This document shows, one piece after another, positions 33,177-36,672 of a stretch of 36,672 nt of DNA (the stretch's first letter is position 1; every line of letters begins with the position of its first letter). Where the stretch lies: NCBI GenBank assembly GCA_002508705.1, contig DAYL01000020.1, forward strand, positions 5,959 to 42,630, in the 5' to 3' direction. A program made the position numbers and the translations under genes. The notes beneath the pieces were generated by a model. The model was not told the DNA's origin. It saw only the letters and a list, made by a program, of their open reading frames with translations, and did no database searches. This DNA comes from Methanoculleus sp. UBA374 (lineage in GTDB: Archaea; Halobacteriota; Methanomicrobia; Methanomicrobiales; Methanoculleaceae).

Positions 33177-33929
33177 ATGACCGACGGAGCAGAAGACTAC
33201 AACCAGGATATCAAAGAGGTTCAATCCGAGATTGCAGGTCTCAGGAGCGAACTCCGGCGTTTCATCGAGCAGGCAAACAAGCAGCAGGTCGATTCGGTCC
33301 TCGATGGGCTCCGCAAGGAGTATGCAGGGGTCTTCATCGAGCAGCATCTCTCCGACGCCGACCAGAGGCTCCAGGAGCGGATGATCCGGAAATGCCCGAT
33401 GCGTGAACGGTGTTATGCCGCGTTCTACGAGTTTCTCAAGGCCTCTGCAGAGCATATCAGGGACGGAGAGGTGAGCGAAGCGGTCATCCAGTCCTACCGG
33501 GACCGGCTCGCAGCGATGCGCAAGGGAGGAAAGTTCGACACCTGCTCCACCTGTTTTACCGAGACGAACCGCCTCTTTGAGAAACAGATAGAGTTGATGC
33601 GTTCCCTCGGGATCTACCGGAGCAGTCGGGAGGCTTCTATGTCCATCGCGGACCTCTCGGAAGAGGCCGTAGTTCAGGGCATCCTGGAACCGCTTGCAAA
33701 TCGGCATCGTTTCCGGATCGTACAGGCGCTCGCCGCCGGGGCACAGTCGTTCTCGGCTCTTTCGGCCCTGACTGATCTGAGAGGAGGGAACCTGCTCTTT
33801 CACCTCAAGAAACTCCAGGACGCCGGGCTGATCCTGCAGCGGCACGAACGGGGGGACTACGTCATCACCGGGAAAGGCTACACGACGCTCAAGGGTATCG
33901 TCACCCTCTACACCAACCTGCAGCCGTAG
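33177..33929 (+). CDS. Winged-helix regulator with an N-terminal four-cysteine region
   Basis: A 250-residue protein. Residues 1-70 are helical, with a coiled-coil-like stretch ([20 protein letters not shown]). Residues 71-126 contain Cys73, Cys79, Cys123 and Cys126 (CPMRERC ... CSTC). Residues about 165-250 form an ArsR/HTH-20-type winged helix ([37 protein letters not shown]). This layout suggests a DNA-binding regulator that senses metal, redox state or binds an iron-sulphur cluster through the cysteines; that is inference, as the spacing matches no named family I can recall. TGAGG precedes the ATG by seven bases. Its promoter shares a 17-base element with lon. Confidence 0.75.
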   Translation: MTDGAEDYNQDIKEVQSEIAGLRSELRRFIEQANKQQVDSVLDGLRKEYAGVFIEQHLSDADQRLQERMIRKCPMRERCYAAFYEFLKASAEHIRDGEVSEAVIQSYRDRLAAMRKGGKFDTCSTCFTETNRLFEKQIELMRSLGIYRSSREASMSIADLSEEAVVQGILEPLANRHRFRIVQALAAGAQSFSALSALTDLRGGNLLFHLKKLQDAGLILQRHERGDYVITGKGYTTLKGIVTLYTNLQP

Positions 33930-34006
33930 ACAGACGGCAGGGCACCCTGCCCCAGGGTCGGCGGAGAAGACGCGGTTACGGTAAAAATCGGAGATATTGC
34001 AGGAGG

Positions 34007-34843
34007 TCAGAAGTATGTTCCGCTCGTCTCGAACGCTGCCCTGCGATCGTGAGCCATCTGCAGCAACTGTTCTTCCGCTTCCCGATCTCCGAGAATGTAC
34101 TTCTTCCAGAGCTCGGTATACGGGTCTTCGGGCACGACGATGATCCCTTTATGCTCCGCGACCCGGTCCAGGATGAGCGCCGCCGCTTTATCGACGGGAT
34201 ACGCATCGTCGGGGATTCTCAGATCGCCGTGAGCCTGTCCGTCGATACTCTTGTTGAAGATCGCCGTCGCGATGTTCGCCGGGCAAATGGTCGAGAAGTG
34301 GAGCCCTTTCTCCGCGTACTCGTACTTCAGGCACTCGGTAAGGCCGGTGACGCCGTACTTCGTGAGGGAGTAGAGCGCCTGGAACGGAGGCGGAACGATG
34401 CCCGCTATCGAACTGGTGTTCACGATATGGCCGAACCCCTGGTTGAGCATGATCGGTACGGCGGTATGGACCCCATAGATGACGCTCCAGATGTTCGTCT
34501 CAATGATCGTCTTCCAGTCGTCGAGGGTGGCCTGCTCAAACGGTATGGTGCCCCCGACGCCTGCGTTGTTGAAGAGAATATCCAGCCTGCCGGCCTCTGC
34601 CGCCGCGCCTTCGATCCCCTTCTGCACCTGCTCCAGTTTCGTCACGTCCATGATGAGCGGACGTACCCGGTCCCCGTATGCGGAGAGCTGGCCGGCGGCT
34701 TTTGCAACCTTCTCACGACTCCGTCCCGCCATGTAGACGATTGCTCCCCGCTTTAAGAGTTCTTCGCTCACGGCATACCCGATCCCGGAGTTTGCACCGG
34801 TTACAATGCAGACTTTGTCCGTATAATACTCTGAATCAACCAT
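34007..34843 (-). CDS. Short-chain dehydrogenase/reductase (SDR)
   Basis: A 278-residue classical SDR. The coenzyme loop TGANSGIG lies at 15-22, NNAG at 92-95, and the catalytic Ser near 144-145, Tyr158 and Lys162 (YSLTK) follow. Arg41 after the second strand (AGRS) suggests NADP preference. Substrate is unknown. It follows the acetoacetate-decarboxylase-like gene by 13 bases, so the two form an operon and may act on successive beta-keto or polyketide-like intermediates. The ATG at 34843 has AGGAGATCAAT directly upstream, which rules out the longer frame beginning at 34906. Confidence 0.9.
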   Translation of the reverse strand: MVDSEYYTDKVCIVTGANSGIGYAVSEELLKRGAIVYMAGRSREKVAKAAGQLSAYGDRVRPLIMDVTKLEQVQKGIEGAAAEAGRLDILFNNAGVGGTIPFEQATLDDWKTIIETNIWSVIYGVHTAVPIMLNQGFGHIVNTSSIAGIVPPPFQALYSLTKYGVTGLTECLKYEYAEKGLHFSTICPANIATAIFNKSIDGQAHGDLRIPDDAYPVDKAAALILDRVAEHKGIIVVPEDPYTELWKKYILGDREAEEQLLQMAHDRRAAFETSGTYF

Positions 34844-34856
34844 ATTGATCTCCTGT

Positions 34857-35651
34857 TCATTCGATGACTCTGGCACCCATAGCATGAAGGACGGCGCTTC
34901 CTTCAATCAACGCCGCCTGAGTTATCTTTTTCACGGGAAGAGAAGCGAGACTGTTGATGATGTGGTACTGGGCCGGGTTCTGCATCGGGGTCTGCTCAAT
35001 CCATTTGAGGCTGCCCGTTCCAGCCTGAACTGTCTCCACCTCAATACCCTGAGGATAGAGGACGAACTGACTTAACTCCGCACCCGGTGCACCGACTTTC
35101 GGGATATATCTCCACCCGAGGGTGCTCACGGACGCGAACTGCGACTTCAGCGCATCCAGATCCCGCCCGGTTATCGGCCCAGCGGCAACGAAATCCATGG
35201 TGAGGAAGGTGTTTCCCTCATAGCTGACGGTCGTGGCATAGTGGGGCCTTACGATGTGCAGGTCTTCGATATCCGCATAGATCTTCGGGATGCCGGTCTG
35301 CTCCCGTCCTCCGAGGATGGGTGCGGTCCTGTTCTCCCAGACCACCAGTGTGTATGCACCGTCGAGTTCATCCTTCTTTCCGTGGAAACGGACCGGTGCC
35401 GCCACGTTGATCAGGTTGTACTGGCCGCCGTGCATCCAGTTGATCTCGGTGAACTTGTTGAAGGCAACCTGCACTTCGGGGGCCAGGAGTTCGAACCCTT
35501 CCGGAATATAGTTTTCAAGAAGGTCTCTCTCGGTCTCGTAACTGATGGCCAGAGCCGTGGCTCTCTGTGTGACTAGGGCCTCCGGGTCGAATTTGCCGCC
35601 CCCGAAGTGGACCGGCATCAAGTATGTGAAATCATCCTTCGGTCGGAACAT
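34857..35651 (-). CDS. Acetoacetate-decarboxylase-family protein
   Basis: A 264-residue protein with the ADC fold. The candidate Schiff-base Lys123 lies in [13 protein letters not shown], equivalent to the E-x-x-x-x-P-K motif of clostridial acetoacetate decarboxylase. In that enzyme a second Lys directly after the catalytic one lowers its pKa; here the next residue is Ile. True decarboxylation is thus uncertain, and some ADC-like proteins are aldolase-dehydratases instead. A strong Shine-Dalgarno, AGGAGGTATCT, precedes the ATG at 35651, and an AAAAAATATAAATT TATA region lies at about 35683-35698. The downstream SDR is cotranscribed. Confidence 0.85.
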   Translation of the reverse strand: MFRPKDDFTYLMPVHFGGGKFDPEALVTQRATALAISYETERDLLENYIPEGFELLAPEVQVAFNKFTEINWMHGGQYNLINVAAPVRFHGKKDELDGAYTLVVWENRTAPILGGREQTGIPKIYADIEDLHIVRPHYATTVSYEGNTFLTMDFVAAGPITGRDLDALKSQFASVSTLGWRYIPKVGAPGAELSQFVLYPQGIEVETVQAGTGSLKWIEQTPMQNPAQYHIINSLASLPVKKITQAALIEGSAVLHAMGARVIE

Positions 35652-35682
35652 AGATACCTCCTATCTGCTCCGTATCACCCTA

Positions 35683-35698
35683 ATGAATTTATATTTTT
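35683..35698 (-). promoter_or_regulatory. TATA box of the ADC-like/SDR operon
   Basis: Minus-strand AAAAAATATAAATTCA is centred about 40 bases before the ATG at 35651 and gives a short leader carrying AGGAGG. The rest of 35652-35949 is AT-rich, with TATA-like CTTTATTTAG (35911-35920) for the next gene, and holds no coding sequence. Confidence 0.55.
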
Positions 35699-35949
35699 TG
35701 CAATTGTGCTACCAGGATCTCGGGTTTTCAAAAAACCTCCCGGCGCGGCAATCGCGTCGATGAGATCAACGGATATCCGGAAAAACAGGTACGGAACATT
35801 GCGGAGAGTTGATCCAAATTGAGCGATGGGAAGAGCCGGCTGCCGTGACGGAAGCCTAAAACATAACTATAAATAGGTCCTGGAGTCTAAACAAAATATT
35901 TACCTGAACGACTTTATTTAGGTATCTATTGCCGGATATCCCGGAGGGC

Positions 35950-36606
35950 ATGAATTTGGTATTTGACAGCCAACAGAACGAGAGAACCCCTTCAAAACCG
36001 GGAAGGGAGGCCGACCTCTCCCTCGAAGTCGTCATCCTGCTCGTCTTCGGGGTCTTCATGCTCCTCTTCGGCCTGCTCCTCTTCTGGATTCATATGGGAA
36101 CTCTGCCGTACTCCCCGGACAGCACCTACGGACTCTTTCTCGTGCTCGTCTCGTTTCAGATCGTCACGATGGGAAAGACCCCGTTCGGCGATCTCCGCCG
36201 TTCGTGGCCGGTCATCGCGATCGGGATCTGCACGGCGGTCATCGGGATGCTTGCCTGTTTCGTTCCCGGCCTGCTGGCCGAACCGGCTCGTATCCTCGTC
36301 GGGGTCATGCTCTTTGTCGGCGGGATCGCTCTCCTCCTGCAGTTGTTCTTCTCCGCAGAGAAAGCCAGAACGTGGATGAAGGTTCCCGGGATACTGCAGC
36401 AGCTGACGTTTGCCTGTCTCCTCGTGTACGTGATGTCGATAATCCTCGGCCTCGTCACGCTCCTCCCCGGCATCACGACCGACCGCGAGACGGCGGTCCT
36501 CCTCATCATCTACGGCATCAGTATCTTCTACCTCTCGTGGTGTATTCAGAAAACGATCCGGCTGTATCCTCCGGCCGAGACGAAAACGCCGGTGGGATTA
36601 GAATGA
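35950..36606 (+). CDS. Multi-pass membrane protein of unknown function
   Basis: A 218-residue protein from the ATG at 35950, which has CGGAGGGC directly before it. After a hydrophilic N-terminus of about 24 residues come roughly six hydrophobic segments (VVILLVFGVFMLLFGLLLFW first, IYGISIFYLSWCIQ last) with short loops, in a pairwise pattern that faintly recalls the HdeD/DUF308 family. No transport or catalytic motif is seen. It appears to be a single-gene unit. The last 66 bases of the window after it show nothing recognisable. Confidence 0.7.
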   Translation: MNLVFDSQQNERTPSKPGREADLSLEVVILLVFGVFMLLFGLLLFWIHMGTLPYSPDSTYGLFLVLVSFQIVTMGKTPFGDLRRSWPVIAIGICTAVIGMLACFVPGLLAEPARILVGVMLFVGGIALLLQLFFSAEKARTWMKVPGILQQLTFACLLVYVMSIILGLVTLLPGITTDRETAVLLIIYGISIFYLSWCIQKTIRLYPPAETKTPVGLE

Positions 36607-36672
36607 CCCCAGACAGCCCTCATGCAACCGGCGGCCCCGGGCTGTTTAAGGAGGCATCCCTCCCCCTCTCGG

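Overview
The window is archaeal, and most likely comes from a methanogen of the Methanomicrobiales close to Methanoculleus; the genus is inference. The pointers are TATA-box promoters (several placed so that the start codon would sit at the 5' end of the mRNA), a high-GC genome with AT-rich promoter islands, an MTH865-family protein, an archaeal-type class I fructose-bisphosphate aldolase, a CCA-less tRNA gene, DUF5518-like and PAS-rich sensor proteins, and a TbADH-type secondary alcohol dehydrogenase.

Layout. 1-3000: a membrane protein faces a convergent sugar-phosphate pair, aldolase then phosphofructokinase, whose active-site residues predict pyrophosphate use. 3000-7310: an amino-acid ABC transporter (permease-ATPase-permease), a drug/metabolite-type exporter with a histidine-rich tail, and the solute-binding lipoprotein, detached from its operon. 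7500-10350: small metabolic genes (DUF2795, glycerophosphodiesterase, alpha/beta hydrolase, nitroreductase, acylphosphatase). 10550-19720: a signalling island with two paralogous PAS proteins that end in a histidine-kinase-like helical tail but lack an ATPase domain. They flank a multi-PAS/GAF histidine kinase broken by a one-base frameshift. An orphan MazF/PemK-like protein and a CopB-type copper ATPase, preceded by a micro-ORF resembling a SHOCT domain, are interleaved.

19800-23400: a polyprenyl-phosphate sugar synthase fused to GtrA and a GT39-type transferase (extracytoplasmic glycosylation), then a lipoprotein. 23530-24916: tRNA-Arg(GCG) and an NADP-type secondary alcohol dehydrogenase. 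24917-28000: a double-hairpin element that may be an IS200/IS605 remnant, a small membrane-anchored protein, a frameshifted alpha/beta hydrolase and a CPBP protein. 28000-32640: a MarR regulator, a bacterial-type Lon protease, and a convergent DNA methyltransferase disrupted by a perfect 43-bp tandem duplication. 32640-36672: MTH865, a cysteine-containing winged-helix regulator, an acetoacetate-decarboxylase-like/SDR operon and a membrane protein.

The strongest novelty leads are four. First, deleting one copy of the 43-bp duplication restores the methyltransferase frame. Second, TTAG-N11-CTAA palindromes overlap the TATA boxes of both marR and lon, and a near-copy lies upstream of the winged-helix gene. 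Third, the ATPase-less PAS proteins carry Asp where the phospho-accepting His is expected. Fourth, an EamA exporter has 23 histidines in its last 69 residues. Three or four single-base lesions occur in the window, so sequencing or assembly error must be excluded before any is treated as biology.
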